Shown piece after piece: positions 1 through 5,248 of a stretch of 5,352 bases of DNA. This DNA comes from Candidatus Woesearchaeota archaeon (GTDB lineage: Archaea; Nanobdellota; Nanobdellia; Woesearchaeales; J091): positions 1 to 5,352 of the forward strand of contig RFJB01000064.1 of assembly GCA_003695045.1 (NCBI GenBank), read 5' to 3'. The number at the start of each line of letters is the position of its first letter. The first letter of the stretch is position 1. Below the pieces are notes generated by a model. The model did not search any database. It was not told the origin of the DNA and saw only the letters and a program-made list of their open reading frames with translations. The position numbers were made by a program, and so were the translations under genes.

Positions 1-19
1 CAAAGAAAGCTTAAGGAGT

Positions 20-1330
20 TCATTTAGAGCCCGACTGCTGGATTTCGGGTTGGACAGCGCCTTTTTTTTCAAAAATTCTGGAGCTTTCCCTGAAAAGAGT
101 GACTATTCTCCTGAACGGGCTTCTTCTCTTTATGTGGTACCTTTCAATGCTCATCTTGAAGAACACCGGGGAAATCAGGGTTGTGGTAAAACTCATGAAA
201 ACGAGGGCTGAAAAGATGTCATTTCCAATCAGGCCGTTTTCAAAAGCAATCTTTGCCGCGATAAGCTCCACGGCGCCTCTTGAGTTCATTCCCCACCCGA
301 TTGTTATTCCTTCTGCGAGCGTCCCCTCGCTAAGCCAGTTGCCTATGACAGAGCCGGCAAGTTTTCCGGCCAGCGCTATTCCTGTCACGATAATTCCCAG
401 CATGGGGTTTGATGTCAAACTTTCATACGAGACATTCATTCCAATCCATAAAAAGAAGAACGGAGCAAGAAGCCCGAAGGTTATTATCTCAATAACCTCC
501 ATTATGCCCTTGTTCCTCTCCAATTCCTCCTGTTCCTGCGCATTCCCTGAAAAGAAGCTGTGCCTGACTATCATCCCTGCGGCGAGCGCTCCAATCACAG
601 AGCCCATGCCGAGAAAGCTTGAAGAAACAGCCATCAAAAGGGTGAGTATCAGGAAGGTTACAAAGACGTCCGTTTTTGACGACTCTTTTTCTTTCAGCGT
701 CTCAAACGCTTTTGGAACAATAAACCACCTTACAACATACGCAAGAAGAAGAAAGCTGAAAACCTGAAAGAGGATCAGGAGCAAACCCTGAGCAGCGTTT
801 CTTCCTGAGCCGTTTATGTATGCAATTATTCCCGCGACAAGCAGTATCTCCAGTATGTCGTCAAGGATGCCGGCTTCCACTATGACGCTTCCGAGTTTGG
901 TTCTCAGGATGCCGAGCTCCTGAAGTATGTCAATGGATATTGCTTCTGCGGTTATTGAGAGTGCGGCTCCGACTATAAGCGAGACGAGCGGGCTGTAGCC
1001 CATCCATCGGAATGAAATGTAACCAATAACGAAGGGCACTGCTGCGTTGAAGAAGGCAACATGAACCGAACGCTTCATACAGCTTCTGAAAGCGCCCATG
1101 TCAATCTCCAGCCCGACAAAGAACATGATGAAAACAAGCCCCAGGTTTGCGAATGCCGTGAGAACAGGCATTATGCCCTGCAAGTCAAGGTATGGCTCTA
1201 TCAGCGGGGTGGTCATGATAAATCCTGCAAATACCGGAGCGAGAACTTTCGGCAGGTTTATCCTTCTGAGGGCTTCGCCGAGAACGTAGGAAAAAGTGAA
1301 CGCCAGAAGTATGACAGCCATAACTTCCAT
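20..1330 (-). CDS. CPA2-family cation/proton antiporter (Na_H_Exchanger domain)
   Basis: A 436-residue integral membrane protein with about a dozen hydrophobic segments, which is the normal size for the CPA2/NapA-KefB-like membrane domain. These carriers exchange Na+ or K+ for H+ across the cytoplasmic membrane. Family marks seen: an N-terminal LPKVLAPVFAGFIM stretch, GLVFIMFFVGLEID near 63-77, SITAEAISI near 125-133 (the broken-helix region), the paired acids ILDD at D157-D158 expected at the ion site, a lysine at 323 in AGKLAG, and GMNSRGAVELIAA near 347-359. The basic, polar tail (about 400-436) carries no TrkA-N or other nucleotide-binding domain, so KefB-type gating is not supported. The start chosen is the ATG at 1330, which has AGAGGT seven bases upstream. 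An in-frame TTG at 1360 would overlap the alaS stop and adds ten polar residues before the first helix. It is 26 bases downstream of alaS, so co-transcription is likely. Whether Na+ or K+ is carried cannot be read from the sequence. Confidence 0.93.
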   Translation of the reverse strand: MEVMAVILLAFTFSYVLGEALRRINLPKVLAPVFAGFIMTTPLIEPYLDLQGIMPVLTAFANLGLVFIMFFVGLEIDMGAFRSCMKRSVHVAFFNAAVPFVIGYISFRWMGYSPLVSLIVGAALSITAEAISIDILQELGILRTKLGSVIVEAGILDDILEILLVAGIIAYINGSGRNAAQGLLLILFQVFSFLLLAYVVRWFIVPKAFETLKEKESSKTDVFVTFLILTLLMAVSSSFLGMGSVIGALAAGMIVRHSFFSGNAQEQEELERNKGIMEVIEIITFGLLAPFFFLWIGMNVSYESLTSNPMLGIIVTGIALAGKLAGSVIGNWLSEGTLAEGITIGWGMNSRGAVELIAAKIAFENGLIGNDIFSALVFMSFTTTLISPVFFKMSIERYHIKRRSPFRRIVTLFRESSRIFEKKGAVQPEIQQSGSK

Positions 1331-1337
1331 TCTTGAA

Positions 1338-1343
1338 ACCTCT
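1338..1343 (-). promoter_or_regulatory. Ribosome binding site of the antiporter gene
   Basis: AGAGGT on the minus strand, seven bases before the ATG at 1330. It lies in the short gap after the alaS stop and decides the start against the upstream in-frame TTG at 1360. Confidence 0.6.
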
Positions 1344-1356
1344 TTTTGCGCACTCC

Positions 1357-3882
1357 TCAAAGCGACCTGCGCGCTTCGTCAAGGTCGGAGAGGAAGCGTT
1401 TAATCGTCTTGGGAACATGCTCCGGCTGCGTTGCCAGAATCTGAGACAATCTTTCCAGGAGGTCTCCTGAATACTCTTCCGAGCGGGAAAGCTCAAAGTC
1501 GGACTCTTCAAGGGGCTGCTTCTTTTTTCTCTTTTTTCTCACGGTCTTCCATTTTTCAAACAACTCCTCGACCCTGCCCGGAAGCATCTCGACGGGAACT
1601 TTGAGCAGGTCTGCGCACTCGTCAAGAATCTTCTTCTCCTGTTCCATCGCTTCTACAGCGGCATTTCCCGCCACAAATTCGATTCTGACAATCCCGTCCT
1701 GAATCTTTGATGTTTTGAGAATTATTATCTGCTCTGCTTCTGACGTTTTGTCAAGGTGCGTGCCCCCGCATGCTTCAATATCAAAGTCGGGAATCTCAAC
1801 GATTCGAATCTCTTTTCCCGGGACTGCGCCGCCCTGGTAGATTCGCATTCCAAATGTTTTTTCTGCTTCCTCGCGCGGCATGAAATACTTGTGAACCGGA
1901 AGGTCCTTTCTTATTATCTCATTCGCAAGTTCCTCAATCTCTTTTATCTGCTCTTTGGTGAGCTGTTCGTAATGAGTTATGTCCAGGCGCGAGTAGGTCA
2001 GCGTTTTGGCTGCTCCTGCCTGATAAATGTGGTTTCCCAGAATCCTTCTTGCGGCGCCGTTTATTATGTGCGTCGCAGTGTGGTGCTGGGCAAGCTGTTT
2101 TCTTCTGTGCCAATCTATCAGACCTTTGACTGTTTCTCCTTCCCCAAAGGACGGTTTTTCCTTCAGTTCGTGAACTATGTATCCTCCTTCTTTGAAGACA
2201 TCAACAACTTCCTGCCCGTTGAGGGTTCCCCTGTCTGCTATCTGACCTCCCGAAGTCGGGTAGAACGCTGTCCGGTCAAGCACCACATACCTGTCAATTA
2301 TCTTAAGGACCTTTCCTTCAAACTCTGTAAGCTTGTAATCATCATAGTAAAGCGCTTTTGTTTCAGGAACTCCTGTTATGCGGACTCTTGATTCTTTCTT
2401 TGTCTGGGTCTGCTGCTCCTTCTTCTCATGCCTTTCTGCAACCTTTTTGTAGAAGCTCTCGTCAATCTTGATTTCTATGCCGTGCTTCCCGGCTTCCTGA
2501 GCAACAAGTTCGGGGCTTATCCCCTGGCTGTCATAAAGTTCGACGAGTTTTTCTTCAGTAATAGGCTTTTTTATTATCTGCTCGACAACCCTGTTGATTT
2601 TCTTTTTTGTGGCTTCGAACTTTCTTCTTTCAACCTCAAGGATTTCTGTTACCTCAGTGATTGATTCTGTTAGTTCAGGGAACAGCGGCTTCAGGTAGCG
2701 CGCGTGCTCTTCTGCAACATCCGGAAGGGAGACATCCCAGCCATACTTTTCAAGGAACGTCAAAGCCCTTCTGAGAATAACCCTGAGGTTGTAGCCGCCT
2801 CCCACATTGCTCGGCAGGGCTCCGTCGCTCAACGCAACGAGAAGGCTTCTTGAATGCTCTCCCACTGAAAACAACCCTGATAGGGGAAGAACAAAGTCCT
2901 TGAGTTCCTTCACATCAGTTCCTACAGCATTGGCGACGCGATTCCATTCTTTGTCTATGTTTTCCGTCTCGTCAACATTCAGGTATGAACTGTAAGGCAG
3001 AAATCTTGAAAGAAGGTCCTTGTCAATTTTCAGCCCTGTTTTTTTCAGGAGCATTTTCACGACTGTGGGAAATGTTGTTTCGTAGCTGGTGCTTGTTCCC
3101 TGGGTGAACCAGGCGTTTCTTTCGTGGCCCATTCCCATATCCAGCGCTTTGAGGTCCAGCTGTCTCGGTCCGGAGGGCGTCTGCTCATAAAGCATGTAAA
3201 CCTGGTTTCCGAGTTCAAGCCCTCTGCTGAAGAACTCCATGCACGGCCCGAAGTTTCCTCCTCCCGCCCACGCGTCCTCATGGAATGTTATCTCGTCGTT
3301 GGGCAGGCCAAGACCTTCTTTCAGCCAGTTGTGGATGTCCCTGAAGTATTTTGCCTGGTCAAACTTCTCAGGAGGCATGAAAGCGTGCTGCCCTATCATA
3401 ACAAAGCCGGTGTAATGAGCGCCGGTTATGCCCACATTGTCTATGTCATTGAATCTCAGGCAGAACTGGGGAACAACGAGTGGATTGGCGGGCGGCTTAA
3501 CCTCGCCGCTGACCACATATGGCTGGAAGTCGTAGATTGATGCCTGAACGAAGTCGGTGTCAGAGCGCCACCGAGCGGTAACGGGGTATCGCTCTATCGG
3601 GGTGTAGCCCCTCTTCTTGAATATTTCAGAGAATCTTTTCCAGACGCCGATATAGTCCAGCTTTTGCTTTGCAGGAGGGTTGTCAAAAAACTTGAAGCCG
3701 CCCGCACACGAAGGGTCTCCGCAAACATCCCTGTCAGTGGTTGTCCAGAAAAATGTTCCGCAGTTCCTGCACTGCTTTCTGACAAAGCCCTCTTCCCTGA
3801 GAACTTCCGTAGCGTAATATTTGTCAGGGTTCTTGCTTGCCTCTTTCTTGAATTCCCTCTTTACCTGTTTGTCCGGCAGCAT
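1357..3882 (-). CDS. alaS: Alanyl-tRNA synthetase, archaeal type, lacking the C-Ala domain
   Basis: Charges tRNA-Ala with alanine in the cytoplasm and hydrolyses mischarged Ser/Gly-tRNA-Ala. Domains in order: archaeal N-terminal zinc module with C38, C41, C54 and C59; class II catalytic core with LRFNDIDNVG (142-151) and motif 3 GMGHER (250-255, catalytic R255); tRNA-binding region with PSNVGGGY (N359) and LYDSQG (D451), which sit where AlaRS uses Asn and Asp to read the G3:U70 pair; editing domain with FYPTSGGQ (540-547) and the zinc ligands H601, H605 (HTATH) and C705, H709 (CGGTH). After the editing domain only about 105 residues remain: two related helical segments (about 757-783 and 808-838) separated by a basic patch (RKKRKKK, 782-788). 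The C-Ala/DHHA1 domain with its glycine-rich end is absent. At 841 residues it is shorter than the roughly 900 residues usual in archaea. The next gene starts 26 bases on, so no split-off C-Ala follows. Start: ATG with GGAAGGAA just upstream. Confidence 0.98.
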   Translation of the reverse strand: MLPDKQVKREFKKEASKNPDKYYATEVLREEGFVRKQCRNCGTFFWTTTDRDVCGDPSCAGGFKFFDNPPAKQKLDYIGVWKRFSEIFKKRGYTPIERYPVTARWRSDTDFVQASIYDFQPYVVSGEVKPPANPLVVPQFCLRFNDIDNVGITGAHYTGFVMIGQHAFMPPEKFDQAKYFRDIHNWLKEGLGLPNDEITFHEDAWAGGGNFGPCMEFFSRGLELGNQVYMLYEQTPSGPRQLDLKALDMGMGHERNAWFTQGTSTSYETTFPTVVKMLLKKTGLKIDKDLLSRFLPYSSYLNVDETENIDKEWNRVANAVGTDVKELKDFVLPLSGLFSVGEHSRSLLVALSDGALPSNVGGGYNLRVILRRALTFLEKYGWDVSLPDVAEEHARYLKPLFPELTESITEVTEILEVERRKFEATKKKINRVVEQIIKKPITEEKLVELYDSQGISPELVAQEAGKHGIEIKIDESFYKKVAERHEKKEQQTQTKKESRVRITGVPETKALYYDDYKLTEFEGKVLKIIDRYVVLDRTAFYPTSGGQIADRGTLNGQEVVDVFKEGGYIVHELKEKPSFGEGETVKGLIDWHRRKQLAQHHTATHIINGAARRILGNHIYQAGAAKTLTYSRLDITHYEQLTKEQIKEIEELANEIIRKDLPVHKYFMPREEAEKTFGMRIYQGGAVPGKEIRIVEIPDFDIEACGGTHLDKTSEAEQIIILKTSKIQDGIVRIEFVAGNAAVEAMEQEKKILDECADLLKVPVEMLPGRVEELFEKWKTVRKKRKKKQPLEESDFELSRSEEYSGDLLERLSQILATQPEHVPKTIKRFLSDLDEARRSL

Positions 3883-3887
3883 TTTTA

Positions 3888-3895
3888 TTCCTTCC
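3888..3895 (-). promoter_or_regulatory. Shine-Dalgarno sequence of alaS
   Basis: GGAAGGAA on the minus strand, ending five bases before the alaS ATG (seven from the GGAAGG core). It supports the start at 3882. If the TATA box at 3906-3914 is used, the transcript would begin at about 3884 and omit this site, so a longer transcript from upstream is implied whenever it is used. Confidence 0.55.
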
Positions 3896-3905
3896 TGCTG
3901 AAAGC

Positions 3906-3920
3906 ATATAAAAATCTTTT
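3906..3920 (-). promoter_or_regulatory. Archaeal BRE/TATA promoter of alaS
   Basis: On the minus strand AAAAGA (purine-rich, BRE-like) is followed directly by TTTTTATAT. The TATA centre lies about 28 bases before the alaS ATG, which in archaea predicts a start of transcription at or a base or two ahead of the ATG (leaderless mRNA). The same T5 follows a weak stem formed by GCGC at 3935-3938 and 3921-3924, so it could also act as a weak stop for the HD-gene transcript. Confidence 0.5.
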
Positions 3921-3946
3921 GCGCATCGGACCCCGCGCTCCAATAA

Positions 3947-4005
3947 TCCTTTCTACTATCTCTCTACCGTCCTTTCTACTATACTTTCTGCTAATCCTTT
4001 ATACT
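3947..4005. repeat. Imperfect direct repeats between the HD gene and alaS
   Basis: The 13-base sequence TCCTTTCTACTAT occurs exactly at 3947-3959 and 3970-3982. A degenerate third copy, TCCTTTATACT, lies at 3995-4005. Spacings are 23 and 25 bases. On the minus (transcribed) strand the units read as ATAGTAGAAAGGA, the last one as AGTATAAAGGA. They lie 65-123 bases upstream of the alaS start. They may be operator sites, alternative TATA elements or remnants of slippage; the sequence alone does not say which. Confidence 0.6.
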
Positions 4006-4024
4006 GGCCCTTTCCTGCTTCTCT

Positions 4025-4705
4025 TTACTGCTTTTTCATGAGCGCGCTGAGCTCATTGTGGAGCCTGACAAACCTTTCGACAACCTTCTCGTTCAGCTCT
4101 TTCCGGAATCTCCTCACAACATAATCAAAGTCCTTCTCCTCTGTTCCCGCAATGAGATTGTCCGCATATGCGATGATTTTTTCTTCCAGGGTTTCGGGAA
4201 GATAATCCTTCTTTGGGAGCGGAAGATTCTGTTCTTCAATATCCTCCTTTGTTATTCCTGCTCCGAGGTGCCTTTCAGCTATGCGCGCGTATTTTTCAAG
4301 AGCCGCCTTCCTTTTCGCGTCCGTCTCTCTTTCTGCAATTCCCCTGAGCATTTCCGCCCCCGCAATTCCGTGAAGAACGCTTCCGGGCCCAGGGGGGTGC
4401 CTGAACCTGCCTATGTCGTGAAGCAAAGCGCCGATTTTCACTGTTTTCATGTCCGCATGAGCGCCCGTTGAACCAGAGTTCCGGTTTATGGCATCCGCTA
4501 TTCTTACCGCGACTTTTCTGACTGCTTCTGCATGGTTGAGAACTATCTCAAATGTCTTCCGGTCAGGGCTTACATCCTGAAGGATTCTAATTGCTTCTTC
4601 AACATCAAGGTCCTGCCCTGAAGCAGGGTTGCCTTTCAAATCTTCTTTCTCTTTCAAACCATTTGCCTCTTTCAAACCGTCTGCTGTTTCTTTCATCTTC
4701 TCCAT
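4025..4705 (-). CDS. HD-domain metal-dependent phosphohydrolase (TIGR00295-like)
   Basis: A 226-residue soluble protein with a complete HD signature: H58 (LNHAEAV), H96-D97 (ALLHDIGR), H112 (VLHGIAGAEML), H146 (ERHLGAGI) and D182 (YADNLIAG). These are the metal ligands of HD phosphohydrolases, which cleave phosphomonoesters or phosphodiesters, often of nucleotides. The order HDIGR, HGIAGAEML, ERHLGAGIT, LPETLEEKIIAYADNL closely resembles the archaeal TIGR00295 family, whose substrate I do not know. The first 34 residues are charged, low-complexity sequence with a GLKEAN/GLKEKE repeat and fall outside the domain. The start at 4705 has only a weak ribosome site; M4 (4696) is an alternative with GGAG three bases away. 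It is followed by 142 bases before alaS and preceded by 640 bases without a convincing gene. A role linked to alaS is not shown by the sequence. Confidence 0.92.
   Translation of the reverse strand: MEKMKETADGLKEANGLKEKEDLKGNPASGQDLDVEEAIRILQDVSPDRKTFEIVLNHAEAVRKVAVRIADAINRNSGSTGAHADMKTVKIGALLHDIGRFRHPPGPGSVLHGIAGAEMLRGIAERETDAKRKAALEKYARIAERHLGAGITKEDIEEQNLPLPKKDYLPETLEEKIIAYADNLIAGTEEKDFDYVVRRFRKELNEKVVERFVRLHNELSALMKKQ
4649..4684 (-). repeat. 18-bp tandem duplication within the HD gene N-terminus
   Basis: CTCTTTCAAACCATTTGC (4649-4666) is followed at once by CTCTTTCAAACCGTCTGC (4667-4684), with two mismatches. It encodes the repeated GLKE peptide of residues 8-19. A further degenerate match (CCTTTCAAATCTTC) starts at 4632. 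It keeps frame because 18 is a multiple of 3. Confidence 0.8.
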
Positions 4706-4727
4706 ATTCCATTGAGAGATTGCCTGT

Positions 4728-4742
4728 TTGTTTTAACTTTTG
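4728..4742 (-). promoter_or_regulatory. Possible weak promoter of the HD gene
   Basis: The minus strand has AAAAGTTAAAAC, with TTAAAA centred about 28 bases before the ATG at 4705. The distance suits a leaderless archaeal transcript, but the box is a poor TATA match. The gene could instead be read from a promoter farther upstream. Confidence 0.25.
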
Positions 4743-4769
4743 CTATTTTTGAAGGATTCTTCCGTGTTT

Positions 4770-4797
4770 TTCAGGCAGCCAAATTCAGGCAGCCAGA
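4770..4797. repeat. 14-bp tandem duplication upstream of the HD gene
   Basis: TTCAGGCAGCCAAA (4770-4783) is followed directly by TTCAGGCAGCCAGA (4784-4797), with one mismatch. It is non-coding and lies 65-92 bases before the HD start codon. Confidence 0.85.
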
Positions 4798-4802
4798 TGC
4801 TG

Positions 4803-4825
4803 CAGAAGATTTCAGGTCAGAAGAT
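4803..4825. repeat. 8-bp direct repeat CAGAAGAT
   Basis: CAGAAGAT occurs at 4803-4810 and 4818-4825, 15 bases apart, right after the 14-bp duplication. CAGAAG also occurs in the conserved loop of both hairpin elements (4894-4899 and 5091-5096). Confidence 0.6.
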
Positions 4826-4847
4826 GTCCGGTTAAATGAGCTGGAAG

Positions 4848-4950
4848 AATGAGAAAGACGGGCTCCCTTTCTTTTTTCTGGGGGGTGGTTTTTCAGAAGT
4901 GAGCACAGGGAGCCCGGTGGTTTTGTGGTGCGTTTCTTTTTTTAATCCTC
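4848..4950. repeat. Hairpin repeat element, copy 1 (candidate structured RNA)
   Basis: First of two same-direction copies. A perfect 10-bp inverted repeat, CGGGCTCCCT (4859-4868) with AGGGAGCCCG (4907-4916), encloses a 38-base loop. Bases 4880-4914 (a G6 run, then TGGTTTTTCAGAAGTGAGCAC and the start of the 3' arm) are identical to copy 2. Similarity extends outward: AATGAGAAAG on the left and GGTGGTTTTGTGGTGC (4916-4931) then AATCCTC on the right match copy 2 with a few differences. On the plus strand a T7 run follows the hairpin, and a TTAAAT box at 4832-4837 lies about 26 bases before its foot. On the minus strand it would lie in the HD gene leader. The strand is unresolved. It is not a family I recognise. 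Confidence 0.7.
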
Positions 4951-4984
4951 TACTGTTGTTTTCTTTTTGTTTTGTCTCTTTTTT
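4932..4984 (+). terminator. U-rich tracts, possible archaeal terminator for plus-strand RNA
   Basis: Plus-strand T runs at 4937-4943 (T7), 4964-4968 (T5) and 4979-4984 (T6) follow hairpin copy 1 by about 20-70 bases. Runs of U are enough for archaeal termination. If a plus-strand RNA starts near 4860 it would be about 80 bases long. The stretch may instead be plain low-complexity sequence. Confidence 0.3.
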
Positions 4985-4998
4985 CTGATTTCCGTTCC

Positions 4999-5017
4999 GC
5001 GCGTCTCTCCGACGCGC
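4999..5017. other. 7-bp GC-rich stem-loop between the two elements
   Basis: GCGCGTC (4999-5005) and GACGCGC (5011-5017) form a perfect 7-bp stem with a TCTCC loop. It lies in the spacer between the two hairpin copies, just after the U-rich tract, and has no counterpart next to copy 2. Confidence 0.65.
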
Positions 5018-5021
5018 TTTC

Positions 5022-5041
5022 GGGGGCAATTTGGGGGCAAT
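5022..5041. repeat. GGGGGCAAT direct repeat, 11-bp period
   Basis: GGGGGCAAT occurs at 5022-5030 and 5033-5041. The second copy runs into the left border of hairpin copy 2. Together with G runs at 5048-5050, 5064-5066 and 5077-5082 the plus strand has five closely spaced G runs. Confidence 0.6.
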
Positions 5042-5150
5042 GATAAAGGGACAAAGGCTCCCTGGGTTCTTTTGTAGGGGGGTGGTTTTTCAGAAGTGAG
5101 CACAGGGAGCCTTTGAGCGTGATGGTGTTGTTGTGCTCTTTTCAATCTCT
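5039..5150. repeat. Hairpin repeat element, copy 2 (candidate structured RNA)
   Basis: Second copy, same direction. A perfect 13-bp inverted repeat, CAAAGGCTCCCTG (5052-5064) with CAGGGAGCCTTTG (5103-5115), encloses a 38-base loop. Bases 5077-5111 are identical to 4880-4914 of copy 1. The lower stem differs from copy 1 on both arms so that pairing is kept (A-T pairs here where copy 1 has G-C and C-G). The left border AATGATAAAG (5039-5048) and right border GATGGTGTTGTTGTGC (5121-5136) plus AATCTCT match copy 1. A small GAGC/GCTC stem (5115-5118 with 5135-5138) followed by T4 lies on the plus strand. Read on the minus strand, the element comes first after the promoter near 5255. Confidence 0.7.
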
Positions 5151-5163
5151 TTTCAAGGCGGCC

Positions 5164-5232
5164 TTATTGGCGACCATCTTGGGCGGCGATGTCCGGTGAT
5201 ATCTCTCTTATCTTCTCCAACCCACCTGCCAT
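5164..5232 (-). CDS. Possible leaderless 22-codon ORF, function unknown
   Basis: ATG at 5232 to TAA at 5164, encoding MAGGLEKIREISPD followed by IAAQDGRQ. A TTTATATA box lies about 23 bases upstream of the ATG, which suits a leaderless start, and an in-frame stop lies two codons before it. The peptide looks helical and amphipathic but I do not recognise it. The same frame stays open after the TAA down to 4942, through hairpin copy 2, with a proline- and lysine-rich translation that does not look like a protein. It could be a leader peptide, the start of a decayed gene, or chance. A second TATA-like box at 5234-5241 would place transcription start inside this ORF and argue against it. Confidence 0.25.
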   Translation of the reverse strand: MAGGLEKIREISPDIAAQDGRQ

Positions 5233-5248
5233 TATTTATAACTCAACT

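Noticed and set aside
1..23. ATG overlapping the antiporter stop (ATGA) as the start of a next minus-strand gene
   Set aside because: Only seven codons are visible (MNSLSFL) and there is no ribosome site; the overlap can be chance.
99..767. 222-codon plus-strand frame opposite the antiporter
   Set aside because: It is the antisense shadow of a membrane protein gene with clear CPA2 signatures.
1331..1360. In-frame TTG start adding ten residues to the antiporter
   Set aside because: It overlaps the alaS stop, adds a polar stretch before the first helix, and the ATG at 1330 has a well-placed AGAGGT.
1756..2664. Long plus-strand open frames opposite alaS
   Set aside because: They mirror a strongly supported AlaRS reading frame and their translations show no recognisable protein.
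5115..5125. GTGATGG as a box C of a C/D guide RNA
   Set aside because: It lacks a matching D box at the right distance and is not kept at the same place in copy 1.
4832..5145. Two minus-strand frames that both contain the peptide LPVLTSEKPPP
   Set aside because: The shared peptide is simply the identical DNA block of the two hairpins read in different frames. No synonymous changes are seen, the rest is lysine/proline-rich and unlike a protein, and the compensatory stem changes point to structure.
4848..5150. CRISPR array
   Set aside because: Only two units, about 195 bases apart, with no regular short spacers and no cas genes.
4848..5150. Replication origin with ORB-like boxes next to an AT-rich stretch
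   Set aside because: The G6 run recalls the ORB G-string, but the rest does not match the ORB dyad core and no orc1/cdc6 gene is present; GC-skew analysis of the genome would be needed.
4848..5150. IS200/IS605-type terminal hairpins or a complete insertion sequence
   Set aside because: No transposase gene, both copies face the same way, and the 38-base loops are much larger than those of IS605 ends. A non-autonomous repeat remains possible.
5160..5200. GGCGATG stretch as a fluoride-type riboswitch
   Set aside because: Only a short string agrees; the expected pseudoknot and downstream conserved bases are missing.
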